Shown here in pieces: positions 49,555 to 62,400 of a stretch of DNA of 64,000 nt (position 1 is its first letter; each line of letters begins with the position of its first letter). This DNA is from Hemibagrus wyckioides (lineage: Eukaryota; Chordata; Actinopteri; Siluriformes; Bagridae), in the NCBI RefSeq assembly GCF_019097595.1, contig NC_080734.1:15425892-15489891 (forward strand), read 5' to 3'. A program made the translations under genes and the position numbers. The notes under the pieces are model-generated. The model made no database searches. It had not been told where the DNA came from and worked only from the letters and a program-made list of their open reading frames with translations.

Positions 49555-50366
49555 CTATGTACAGTATCTACACCTCTTTGTTTGCAAATCTTCTTTGGTG
49601 TGAAGATGATAAATGAAACAATAGAAAGGCCAAGCAATGTATAAAAATTATGTAACTTTAGTAAACATCAGAGTTTAAATCTAAAGCAGGACTGAGATTA
49701 GAAGACGTGTCATACTGGAGACAAAGGGGTGGAGATTAGTTTTATAAGCTCCCATTTCTCATGATTGTAATGGAACTACTGCAAGTGTCAACTTGTCCTA
49801 TTATCCCGAGGCCTCAGCTCCTCTCTTGGCGCATGTTTTGAAGATTCCCAACACAATAAAATGAGCTCTGCTAGCAGCTGGAGATATGGCAGCAACTATT
49901 TTTTTTACTTTTGAAACTTGTTTTTTTTTATAGTTCATTTTACTAGCAAAACTAGCAGTGTGTTTCTTTTAACTTTGGAGCATAATAGTTTGAATAATAA
50001 TTGTCTATAACAAGTCTTTGTTTATAGTGTATCTGTTTGGTGTATTGCTTGTCTTGAAACTCAAACTTCTTCCATTTAAGTGTTGACTTAATTTTTAATC
50101 TACTCACGAAAAAGAAAATCCATTTGCTATGTGATTTTCCCTAGATAGGATTTCTAGTCACAGATATACAGCTCAATAAATGAACTTTTCTTTCTCTAAA
50201 GACTATAATAGTGTTGAAAGAAATGAATGTACAGACAGGCCTCAAGCATGGTTGTAAAAATGAGCTTCAACGTTTCAGCCACACCCAGTAGGTTTGATAT
50301 TACAATCGCCTATTTAAGAAGACTTACAATTCTACAGAAACACCCACTATTAATATATATTTATAT

Positions 50367-50566
50367 GAGACGGTTTAACTCCTTCTTTAGAATTACAATT
50401 TTATATGACGCTGTTTTACTCCTTCTTTAGAACTACAGTTTTATATGACGCTGTTTTACTCCTTCTTTAGAACTACAGTTTTATATGACGCTGTTTTACT
50501 CCTTCTTTAGAATTACAATTTTATATGAAGGTGTTTTACTCCTTCTTCAGAATGACAATTTTTCTG
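50367..50566. repeat. 40-bp minisatellite, about five copies
   Basis: The unit begins gacgctgttttactccttct and continues ttagaactacagttttatat. The two central copies are identical in the unit core and the outer copies are diverged. No coding potential is apparent. Confidence 0.92.
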
Positions 50567-51234
50567 TTTTATTTTATAAAAGCAGCTGAAAGTGCAATAT
50601 ACAGTATTAGCTTTGTGATGTAGTTTTGCCAAGAGGAGGATAGACTTCACTTGGTTCCTCTCAAAGTTTGTTCTTAGTGGCATTTGTAGGAGTTTTTTTC
50701 TTTTTAGTGGCACCTTTTACGTACAATATTAGAGCTCTGGACTGGGATTTCAGGCAAGGTTGAATTCAGGGAAAACTGTGACAACAACAAGCTGATTACA
50801 AACTGTTTTTTGTGATTACAGAAGAAATGAAGACGCATTACTTATTTAATAAGGAAATTCAGATTTCAACATAAAAATACTAACCAGAGTTAGTTTTAGA
50901 TTTAAGAGGATGAGTTGAAGGCATGCCTACAATAGCAATCATTTGTTATTGTTGCAATGAGTTTATAATAAATCACTCATTGTTTGTTTAAATAACTCTT
51001 AAATAACAAATGTAGTATTATTTCACTGCTTTATTTTACATAGTCATACATTACATAGAGTCGTTTAAAACAGTAGATTCACAATTGATTAAATATAACT
51101 TTATCCCATTAAGTGTTTGTATTAATATTTAATATTCTGTCTGATTTAGATCTTGGATTTAATCAGGATCTGTTATTATTCAAAATATAAAATTCCAGCT
51201 GTAACGCTTAAATAGAACAAAATACATTGAACGA

Positions 51235-52716
51235 TGCTCAAAAAAATGAAAGGAACACTTTTTAATCAGAGTATAGCATCAAGTCAATTAAGCTCCTGGG
51301 ATATTGATCTGATCAATAATGAAGCAGAGAGGGTTGTTAATCAGTTTCCACTAGTTGGGCAACAATGAGACGACCCCAAAGCAGGAATGGTGTTACAGGT
51401 GGAGACCACTGAATTTTTCCCTACTCATCTTTTCTGACTGTTTTTCACTAGTTTTGCATTTGGCTAGGGTCAGTGCCACTACTGGTAGCATGAGGTGAAT
51501 ACCTGGACCCTACAGAGGTTGCACAGGCAGTCCAACTCCTCCAGGCTGGTACATCAATATGTGTCATTTCCAGAAGGTTTTCTGTGTCTCCCAGCACAAT
51601 CTCAAGAGCATGGAGGAGATTCCAGGAGACAGGCAGTTACTCTAGGAGAGCTGAACAGGGCTGTAGAAGGTCCTTAACCCATCAGCAGGACCTATATCTG
51701 CTCCCTTGTGCAAGGAGGAACAGGATGAGCACTGCCAGAGCCATACAAAATGACCTCCAGCAGGCCACTGGTGTGAATGTCTCTGACCAAACAATCAGAA
51801 AAATACTTCATGAGGGTGGACTGAGGGCCCAACGTCCTCTACTGGGTCCTGTGCTCACTGCCCGGCACTGTGGAGCTCAACTGGCATTTGCCATTGAACA
51901 CCAGTATTGGCATGTCCGCCAGTGGAACCCTATGCTTTTCACAGATGAGAGCAGGTTCTCTGAGCACATGTGACAGATGTGAAAGGGTCTGGAGAAGGCA
52001 TGGAGAATGTTATGTTGCCTGTAACATTCAGCATGACCGGTTTGGTGGTGGGTCAGTGATGGTCTGGGAAGGCATATCCATGGAGGGACGCACAGACCTT
52101 TACAGGCTAGACAAAGGCACCCTGACTGCCATTAGGTATCAGGATGAAATATTTTGACCCATTATCAGACCCTACACTGGTGCAATGACTCCTGTTGCAC
52201 GACAATGCCTGGCCTCATGTGGCAAAAAGTATGCAGGCAGTTCCTGGAGGACGAAGGAATTGATACCATTGAATGGCCCCCACACTCGCTTGACCTAAAT
52301 CCAATAGAACACCTCTGGGACATTATGTTTCGGTTCATCTGTCCAGGAGCTCAATGATGCCCTGGTCCAGATCTGGGGGGAAATACTCTAGAACGCCATC
52401 CGTGGTCTCATTATGGGGCATGCCCCATATAAGCATGTTGAGGCCATACAAATTACTGAGTACCATTTTGAGTTGCTGCAATGAAATTTCAGCAAAATGG
52501 ACTAGCCTTCTGCGTCAGTTTTTCACTTTGATTTTTGGGGTGTCTTTGAATTCAGCTCTCTGTAGGTTGATAATTTTCAATTCCATCGAATGATGTGGGA
52601 TCCTTTCATTCCTAACACATTACCCAGTCCATACCAGTATAGATATTTAGTATGATATTTTTTTTCCCATTGAGATCTGATGTGTTTTCAAAGTGTTCCT
52701 TCAACTGTTTTGAGCA
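51235..52716 (+). mobile_element. Decayed Tc1-like transposon, about 1.48 kb
   Basis: Left end tgctcaaaaaaatgaaagga and the inverted right end tgctcaaaacagttgaagga form degraded terminal repeats around a broken transposase. The family differs from the element at 25180-26427, since neither ends nor protein closely match. Confidence 0.85.
51584..52357 (+). pseudogene. Tc1-like transposase remnant, frameshifted
   Basis: Pieces in different frames cover the protein. 51584-51973 has the helix-turn-helix and first catalytic Asp ([20 protein letters not shown], then FTDESRFS). A middle piece around 52010-52150 has DRFGGGSVMVWEGIS. 52154-52357 has [16 protein letters not shown]. At least two frame changes separate them, so no functional protein is possible. 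Confidence 0.88.
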
Positions 52717-53499
52717 GTATATAACCAAATGACAAATGTGATTTAATAATGTATACAATGAAAATAAGTGTTTGAGAACTACTTCCATCATCTCCGAGCT
52801 TCTCTGCAAAAATCAACAGCTTTCAGTAGATGACGCCTGTGCTCATTTCACTGAAACGTACGAGTTATTTGACTGTTTATTTCAATAAAGTTGCAGAGGG
52901 TATTTTAACTCCTTTGTTGATGATACCAACCAGTTTACTAAATGCAGGGCTGTAAGTAAACCTGTATATTCCTCTGTGAAGAAAGAAAGTGATTCTTCCG
53001 CCATCTTAACATCTAGCTTTCACTAGTTTGCTCCTTCTCAGATGCTACGCAGGTGACTAGACGTTTTTCAGGTGAGTCAACTCATATGCAGTTGAGACTC
53101 ATGTTAAGAAATAATGTACATATATAATTAAAGGTTATCTTCTGGAAAATAGCATTCAGCTTTGGAATTTTTTTGAATGACATACCGAAAGAGAACGTGA
53201 TAACACTACAGAGCAAACTAATGATAGAGTGAGAGTGAGAGTGTATAGGTATAAGAATATGGTACACATCATAGGAATTGCCGAGAGGGGGAGTGGCTTA
53301 GGGACCCTATAGAAATGAACATTTCTGTACCTGTAGGTGTGTCTAAACCAAGAGTGTTTAATTTAGAGGTCCAGCATCTTAGCTTAGCATCTCCCCCACT
53401 CTAACTGTCAGACAAACAACCCGTTCTTAGCAGCCAGTGGCAACTGAGGGGAGGGAAGCGAGAGAAGCGCTTGCTGTTAACTGCAGGCCCTCAGTGATC
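52717..53499 (+). promoter_or_regulatory. Presumed dsgB upstream region
   Basis: Non-coding sequence ahead of the dsgB start codon. The last 130 bases are GC-richer (gaggggagggaagcgagaga and on) and probably hold the 5' untranslated region. No TATA box or clear factor site was identified. Confidence 0.35.
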
Positions 53500-56400
53500 A
53501 TGGCTTTCCTCCAGCTTGGAAGACTCTGTTTGCTCCTGCTAATGTGCATGACCGTGGTGAGTTTCATTAATCCACTTACTTTCATTTAGTGTTTAAATTA
53601 GTTTTACATTTGTCAGCTGTACTGAACAATCGCACAATTCAGAATGTTTTCAGAACAGTTCTGGTGTGTGTTATTTAAAAGTATATATTTTGTGAACAAA
53701 TAAAATGTCAAAAGGAAGATTTGTATTTAAAAATGTATTTAATTCAGCAGTGTAAAAGCACCATTAAAACTATTAAATGTGAATATTAAATAATGAATTC
53801 ATTACAGCACAATTATTAAGAGCACAGTAGTGTATTCATTTTAAAGTTTTAAATATGCTTGCATTTTCCTGTAGAATTTCTTGCATATATATATTCTGTA
53901 TACTTCCTGAGCAAACACCATTAGTTAGAATTACACAAGCAATTGTGATGGTGTGTCTCGCTTAATTCATATGCATATGTAATCAGCCAATTTAATCAAT
54001 CATCGGTGCAAATTGTTTAATGTTCCCTGTTGTTAAGGCAAGCTTAGCAACAGGAAAAACCACTGGGAAGGCATTGAAATCATCACATGACCGAACTTGG
54101 TTAAAGAGATGCAGCTGTTTCAGAGGCAAACATAAAGATCAGCATTCCTGTGGCACTGGCATGTCATGTAGAGACACAGATAAATAGTTGTAGCTATATC
54201 TATGTTATAAATAGATGTGTAGGGAAATGTGAGTGACTCAGTGAGACTTACATTTGGGAGAAGGTTTCATTTGATTTGCAGAAAACATTTTCTAACACAC
54301 CCTATCCAGGGTGTATCCTCTCCTCTCTCCCAATGTCTCTGGATCCACTGTGACCCTGGCCAGGATAAAACAAATACTAAAGAGGATAAATGAATAAAAG
54401 ACTCACTGACTGATTAAATGAATTCATTTATGTTTTCTAACATTATCTCTCTATTATTTAGGACTAAATGTTCCTGAAGTAGGACACCCACAGGGTGTAG
54501 GGTGTGTTCGTGTGTTTGATGGTAAACAGTAAAAGCAGGCTGTGTATGTAGGTATCTAATAAAAAGTCCATAATTTGCATAAAAGCAGATAAAAAAGAAC
54601 CGCTCTTATGATCAACAGCTTAATCCATTCTTGACTTGTTATTTTTATTGTATATAGTGTATGCTAATTTGAATAACAATTATTTAAGAGCACAGTGAAC
54701 ACGATGTGGTGGTTTGATTTGTGGTCAGTTGAATCAGGTGTCTTCTTATCGAACTGTATGAACTACATTCATTCATCCAGATCAGGGTGATTGTGAATCT
54801 GCAGCCTTTGACAGAAAAACAGGGCGTAAGGCAGGAATACACCCTGAATAGGAGACTGAGTTAATCATTACTGCGCTATTCAAATTGTTTTCTGGAAAAG
54901 CCGGTTGAAACTAAAAACCAATCAACACACTTGCCAGCCAACATACTTAAAAACTCCAATGAATATAGTCACACAAATATAATAATATACAATGTATTAT
55001 ACCGTACAAATGACTGAAATATTCATGTTCAACAAGGCAACGCAAAGTGCAACTGGATTAAAGAGAAAGAAGCGGGAGTGGATTCTCCCACCAACAAAAC
55101 TCAGAGAAAATGTTGACTACACAAAGCAAGAATTCATTTCAAAGGTAAGCCTATACTGTTCAGTCTTGTAAGTGAAAATTGGGCCTGTGAAAGTATTTGA
55201 AAGGGGGGGGGGACAAGACAGTGAGATTAGTTTTCTCACATAACTTTGACATGTTAAGATCAGTTTTAGAGTTCACAGAAAGACTCAGCCCCATGACATA
55301 TGCCCCTGAGACATCAGAGGAACTTGACTTACAGGTTATTCGAACCTAAACATGTCATCGGCTAACACAAATCAGGCGACATTTTCAAGTACATTCCATG
55401 TGCAAGGACAAAACGTTCTTATTTTACACAAAAGTTTGAAACAGAACTGTGATCTGATTTGTGAATAATTTAATAACTGTCATGTTTTGCAAGAACAAAA
55501 GACTTTTTTGCCTTATTTTCACACACTGGGTTTAGCAGAAAGGATTATTGGGGCAGATCACCTGAATATTTCCACTTAACGTAATCCTTGTTACTCTTGT
55601 TTGTAAGTCAACAACATGAAGGAAGATGTTAAAGCTTTGGATTTAGAGCCGAGTGAATAGCAGCTCGGGGATTAATATGAGAAACTATTCTGGTGTGAGT
55701 GCTAAAGGGTATTGTTTTAATACAAAAAAATGTATTTAAAGAAACAAAGACAGATTTTAAGCAGCAGAAAGGAAGATATATAAAAATGAGTAAAAGACAA
55801 AAGAAAAGTGAGGGGCATAGCATTAGAGATTAAAGAAGATTGACAGACAATCAACAAAAAGATGTACTGTCTCTTTCAAAAATGGGAAAATTGCTTTTTC
55901 TGCTCTTACCTCATTTGAGCATGTAAACAGAATGGGGGGGGGGATCTAAACATAAAGACATGTGAGTTTATCCGGTTGGTTTACGGTCCAGTGCTCCACC
56001 ATGTGGAGGATCTTCTTCGTGTTAAATTTGACTTGAGTGAAAGACACAGAAGCCAGGAGCTAGGAGTTTATTGCATGCATGGATAGACAGATAACTGAAT
56101 AGAAGAAAAAAATTCAGTTTGTTTTATTTATTTATTTTTTTTTTTAGATCAGATCCGATAAAGACACTGAAGGAAAACCATTTGAGTATAGCCTGCGAGG
56201 ACATGGTGCTGACAAAGAGCCTTTTAACCTGTTTGTCGTCAACCCCATGAATGGCTATGTGAGAATCACAGGGATTCTGGATAGAGAGTCGATACCACAG
56301 TACAATGTAAGTTGGAAGACCTTCATAATTTATTATATAACACTGATTAGTCTTTTAGGCTTGCTTACATTTTCCATTAGCAGTTATGTTCAGTGTTAAG

Positions 56401-59400
56401 CATTGGGTGATATCTGTGTAACGTTTGCTTGTAGCTGACAGGGATTGCTAAGTACAAAGATGGAAGACTGGCTGAAGAAGAAATCCAGCTAAAAATCCAG
56501 GTTGAAGATGAAAATGACAACCCTCCAAAGTTCAAGTTATTCAAAGGGGCTGTAAGAGAATGCAGCAAAATAGGTACATAAGCATTATGAATCCTTCCCT
56601 TAACTAAAATTCACTTGTTCATGAAACAGACTCCAGAGGCCAAAAAGTGGAATTTGTGCCTGTTTTGTTGTGTCCATGTTCAACATTGAATGTCTTTGCC
56701 ATGTCACAGTCCCCGGTGAAGGTTAATGAAGGTTAAAATAAGACAATCAGGGCTTTAAAAACCTATAGTATTTCATAAGTATTTCTGTTTTTTCTAGCCT
56801 ACTGTTTCTATCTTGACAGTACTGTATATGTTGATATCAAACCCATTTCTGTTCTCTGAGATGCCCCAAGTGCTTAAATACTCTGGCAACCACTAAACTT
56901 CTGTGTAAGCTTATCCCAACAGAGGTAAAAACATCTCAAACTGAAAGCCACTAGTGTTCTGACTCACTTTATATCAGATGTACTGAATAAAAATGTCCAA
57001 TAAGTCAATTTCCATTCCGCCGGTGAAACGAATGCCAGGTTGAAATGGTTCAAATGTATTGCATTGCATTCCTTTAATCTCTTATATTTGATTCCTTACA
57101 ACACTGTAGGAACCCCTGTCATGCAGATAACCGCTGAGGATGCAGATGCGAAGGATACAATCAATGCGAAGATTGCATACAAGATACTGAAGCAAATTCC
57201 AGACAAATCTGGCACCATGTTCACCATTGACAGAGATACTGGGAAGATCTATGTTAAACAACACACCCTGGACAGGGAGGTATGCGGTATTAAGATAATC
57301 TCTCGACTCATTTCTAACTACATAATGAACCCCTGTGTGTCGCCATGTTACCTTCATAGATTTGTTGGCTAACATTGTCTTTTCTTATACAGGTGCTTGA
57401 TAAATACACTTTAATAGTGCAAGGTGTAGATTTGGATGGAGCACCCAGTGGTAACACAGGAACTGGAACAGTGGAGATTAAAGTTTTGGACATCAATGAC
57501 AATGTTCCCACTCTTGAAAAAGACGCGGTAACAAATTAGCTTCATGATATTTTAACACAATATATGCATCTCTTTCATCGCTATACTCATCGGCCATGTT
57601 ATAAGTCACTTAAGCATTAAGCATCAAGTTTTTCTTTACAAAACGGCCACTGGTAATGGAAATAATCTGGATTAATAATGCAGGTCATGATCAATAACAG
57701 AATGACATAAGATGCTAGTACTTTTAGATATTAACCCTTATTATTGTCTATTAACGCATGTCTGAGACCTGTATGGCAGACGTACCTGATAAATATAGCA
57801 ATTAATGTAGCTTGTAGAATTGCTCATGAATAAAAATAGAATTAGGTATGATGCATGCTTAAATACTGATGCATAAGAAATGGTCTAGTGCATATACTGT
57901 AATCATCAGCTAAACAAACAGGGACTAGTGCTGATGTGGAAAAAGGACGCATTTCTAATTAAAGATTGTGTAATTTCCTATTAAAGAATTATACTGAGCT
58001 ACACGTGATAATGAAGATTTTGTCTCCTACTTTGTTTAGTATTCTGGTGCTATTGATGAAGGCGCCATTGATGTGGTTGTGATGAGAATCAAAGCTCTGG
58101 ATAAAGATTTGAAGAATACTGATAACTGGCTGGCTGTCTTTGACATTGTCAAGGGTAACGAAGATGAAATCTTCACTATAGAAACAGACCCTAAAACAAA
58201 TGAGGGCATTTTAAAGCTTGTCAAGGTATACATGTTTAATGTTGTTGTTGTTGCTGTTATTATTGCTGGGAAATTTTGTTGCTGATTTTTTACTCTATTG
58301 AATTTTAATTATACTAATCATACTTTCTTTTTTCCCCCCTCATCTCTGCTGTCTTACTTGATGCCTGAAGCCTGTGGATTACGAAAAGGTCAAATCGCTG
58401 GATCTTGACTTGGCCATTTCAAACGTAGCTCCTTTTATAAATGGAACAGCGCTGTCCTTGGGTCTCAGTTTAGATTTGGACAGACCTGGAGGACCTGGAA
58501 TCAGTGCTGGGGCAGGAGCTGGGGCAGAGGTAGGAGTAGGGGTGGGTGTAGGTGTAGGTGTAGATGCAGATGTAGATGCAGGGTTAGGATTAGGGGTTGG
58601 AGTGGGTGTGAATACAGGGGTAGATGTTGGTGTGGATGCTGGTGTAGATGTGGAGGCAGGAGCAGGTGCTGGTGTGGGAGTTAAACCTGGTGTAAAACCT
58701 GACACCAAGCCTGGAGCTAAACCTGACAGCGATCCTAGCACCAAACCTGGAATTAAACCTGGTTCTAAACCAGGCAAAAAGCCATCACCTGGAGGAAAGA
58801 GCTATCCGATAAAAATCAGCGTAAACAACTTGCCTGAAGGCCCAGGCTTTTCACCATCAGTGAAGGAGTTGCCTGTGTCAGAGAACCCAGAGGAAATAAA
58901 AGTTCCCATGGTTATTGGTTCCTTTCCTGCCTTGGATCTTGATACTGGAGAACCTGCTGAAAATGTCAGGCAAGTTTCAAAATTTTTTCCCTTACTTACA
59001 GTTGTGAGAAAAACGTTGAGCTTCAAGCATCTGAATGTAGAGTTTGGGGTGTTTTTAGGCCTTTATTGACATATATTAAATTGTATCCCAGGTATGCAAA
59101 AGGATATGATCCAGACAACTGGCTAGCCATTGATGAGGAGACATCAGAAATTAAACTGATGAAGATACCAGATCGAGAGTCAAAGTCCCTGGTTAATGGA
59201 TCCTACATTGCAAAGATCCTCTGCATGACACAAGGCAAGAATTTTAGAAAAGATTTTCTTTGAGAAAACGAAGAAGGCATGTGAGTTTGACTGTGGCGAG
59301 TATGTTGGTGTCAGACAAGCTTTTTGAGTATTTCAGAAACTGCAGAAATCACCTGGGATTTTCACATACACTGGTAAATATAGTTTACACAGAATTGTGC

Positions 59401-62400
59401 AAAACAACAACAACAACAAAATCCCATGAGCCATAGTTCTGTGGGCGGAAATGAATTGTTAATGAAACAAGTCAGAGGAGCCAAGATGCATGGACTAGTA
59501 TAATATAAACATTTCACTGAATTTCAGATCCATTTTATGTCCAAAAATCTACAAGAAAAGTCATTAGACCTCCATCATCAGGAATAGAATTACTCAATAT
59601 CTAACCTGCAACTAAATTCCTGTCAATTATATCTATAATAACGTCCATATCCTGCTCTGTAATTACCATACCATGTAAAAATAATTTGGAAGACCCAGAC
59701 CCAGAGAAGGTTTTTAAGCTATGTCCTACATAGCTAATAACACTAGTCTGCGTCTTATACAATACAAAATCATCCATTCACTACACAGGTTGTTAGATGT
59801 ATGAAATGGGCTGTGGAGAATCCAACGTCTGTACACAATGCACACAAAATACACCAGGCGATTACATGGCATATGGGACTGCAGACCAGTTAAACACTTC
59901 TGGAAACAAATCACCAAGGAAATATCTCATTTTCTATGTCACACCATCACACATGCATCTGGGATCAACATCACAAAGGGAAAAGCAACAAACTGTAAAT
60001 CAAAGAGTAGCTGTGATATCACACATTGGAAAAGCATAATAATGTAAAAACTCTCTGACTCAATCAACAATAAAACTATCAGACTGCACTCTATTTGGGC
60101 ACCAACTCTAATTTCATCACCTATATACACCAAGAAATCACTTCGCACTATAAAATACACTTCCTACAGACAAACCACATAACCATAACCACAGCTCAGG
60201 TACAAGAATAAACACAAACATACACACAATGTTTGCAGAAAGTTGGTGATTTACATGTTAATTATTTCAGCCACACCTCTGCCACACATCTTCCCCATCG
60301 CACTCCACCCACTGTTCTGATCTGTATCATATCCATGTTGTGTCTACAGTCTTGTCTCGACTTGTCTATTGTTTTGTCTTGTCTGTTGTATTGGCGGTCA
60401 TGTATTACACTCAGCACTTACTCATACTGACCTTTAAATATCTGACATCTACTGGCATCTACGAATAGGAATAAAATAAAATAAATATAGTTTCAAAGAG
60501 CAAGAAGGAAGGAAGGAAGGAAGGAAGGAAGGAAGGAAGGAAGGAAGGAAGGAAGGAAATGGTTGGAGTTTTGCACGGTACCACTCTGTGTAACTGTGCA
60601 ACAAACACAACTGAAAAGATGATTTTTTTCCAAACTTCAGTTTTGTTAAGACTGTGTCCATTTGCAATACGAAAACTAATTCGATGGTTTTTGCTCCATT
60701 CTGTGTAAACTCCAGACTCATTAGACCAGGGGTGTCCAATCTAATCCACAAAGGGCCAGTTTTCATTCCAATCAAGCAGGAGCCACACCTGATTCCACCA
60801 GTTTAATCAACTGACCTTGGCTTTTAATAGGCTCTAGTGTGGCTTCTTTTGGTTGAAATGAAAACCTGCGCACACACCGGCCCTTTGTGGATAAAATTGG
60901 ACACCCCTGCATTAGACAATCAGTAACTGGAGCTATTGACCTGCATCTGCATGATTATATACATTGCAATGCAGCCAAACGATTGGCTAATTGCATGAAT
61001 GAGCAGGACTACAGTTATTAGAACAGGTCTCCTGAGAGTGTACTGTACCTCTCATTATACTGTGAATACTATAACGGTTTAAATGCTTTTTTCTTTTACT
61101 TAGATGTGCCACCCAAGACAGCTACTGGAACAATAGCTCTGAAGGTGCACGATTCAAATGACCATTGCCCTACACTGACCAGCACTTACCAGAGTGTCTG
61201 TTCTGATAATAATGTGGTAAATGTGACTGCGTTTGATGAGGATGCCTATCCCAATGGAGAGCCTTATAAATTTGTTCTGATAGAGGAGGAGACCCAAGGA
61301 AAATGGGAGATGGTTCCTATAAATGGTAAAGCAGGCCTTCATTGTTCTGTAATATTTACATACCTATACATACTGAGGATGATAAACAGTCAAATATTGT
61401 TGATTCTATTCTTAACGTTTTAAGACACAACCGTGAGCTTCCATGCAAAGGAGGCTCTGTGGCAAGGATTTTACGAGCTCAGTTTGGAGATTTTCGACAA
61501 GCAGGGTCTGGGCTGTAAAGACAAACAAAAACTTCAATTAGAGGTGTGTACGTGTGAAGGCAGCACCACGTGTGATCTCAGACTAGGCCATCAACGTGAT
61601 ACTTCAGCCAAAGTGGGGTTTCCTGCCATTGGGGTCATTATTGCAGCACTAATACTGCTCATGTGTGAGTCGAAATCAAATTCATACACGTTTTCATGTT
61701 TAGTCCTGGTTTAGTTTACCCCCACTTATCATCAATATATGTTACAATATGAGCAGAATTCAGTGTTCTGTCCTATACTGATTCATGTTTTGCCTTTTTG
61801 GGATGTTTTCAGTGATTCCGCTGTTGCTGTTATTCTGCCAGTGTGGGACATTTGGGGAATTCTCAGAGCTGCCTTTTGATACAAAAGAATATCTTATCGA
61901 ATACCACACTGAAGGCAACGGGGAGGACAAGGTACAAATACAACTGTTATGACTTCCTACATTTTAATGATGCAGCTACAACATTTCCAATAAAAATCAG
62001 TGTGGGTTTTGGTTGCTAAAACTAAGATTAATATGAAAAGTGACAATGTTTTTCACTTTATCCTTTTTATAATCCCAATACAATGGCATTCAAAATGGAC
62101 TTTTTCAATCAGTATAAACAAATGAATTATTTTATCTCTGCAAGACTGATATAAGATGAGTCAGGACACTGTTAGATTTTAGTGTGAGATGTTTTTAACT
62201 CTGTTGAGATAACCTTACACAGCATTTTAATAATTGAAGATAATCGCTTAAAAATTTTTGATGCTTATGGACAAGCCCTAAGGGCATCTCAGAGAGCAGA
62301 AATTGGGTTGATATCATCATTTGCTTTGAAGATAGAAATGTGGGGGAAAAAAATAACAGCTAACAGTTTTTGGATATTTCTGAAAATATTGCCCCGTGTA

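Larger units (their letters stand above)
40966..51234. other. Intergenic region between dsgA and dsgB, no gene seen
   Basis: No exon-like sequence was recognised. The region is AT-rich with CA/CT microsatellites (41266-41505, 41671-41700), (GT)n at 44063-44090, (CA)n at 47708-47742, (TA)n at 49487-49546, a 40-bp minisatellite and one palindrome-ended element. Open frames such as 42572-42832 and 48407-48725 lack motifs or splice context. Confidence 0.5.

Noticed and set aside
58379..58777. 132-codon minus-strand frame rich in Pro-Thr
   Set aside because: It is the complement of the low-complexity coding repeat of dsgB exon 8; low-complexity DNA often stays open on both strands.
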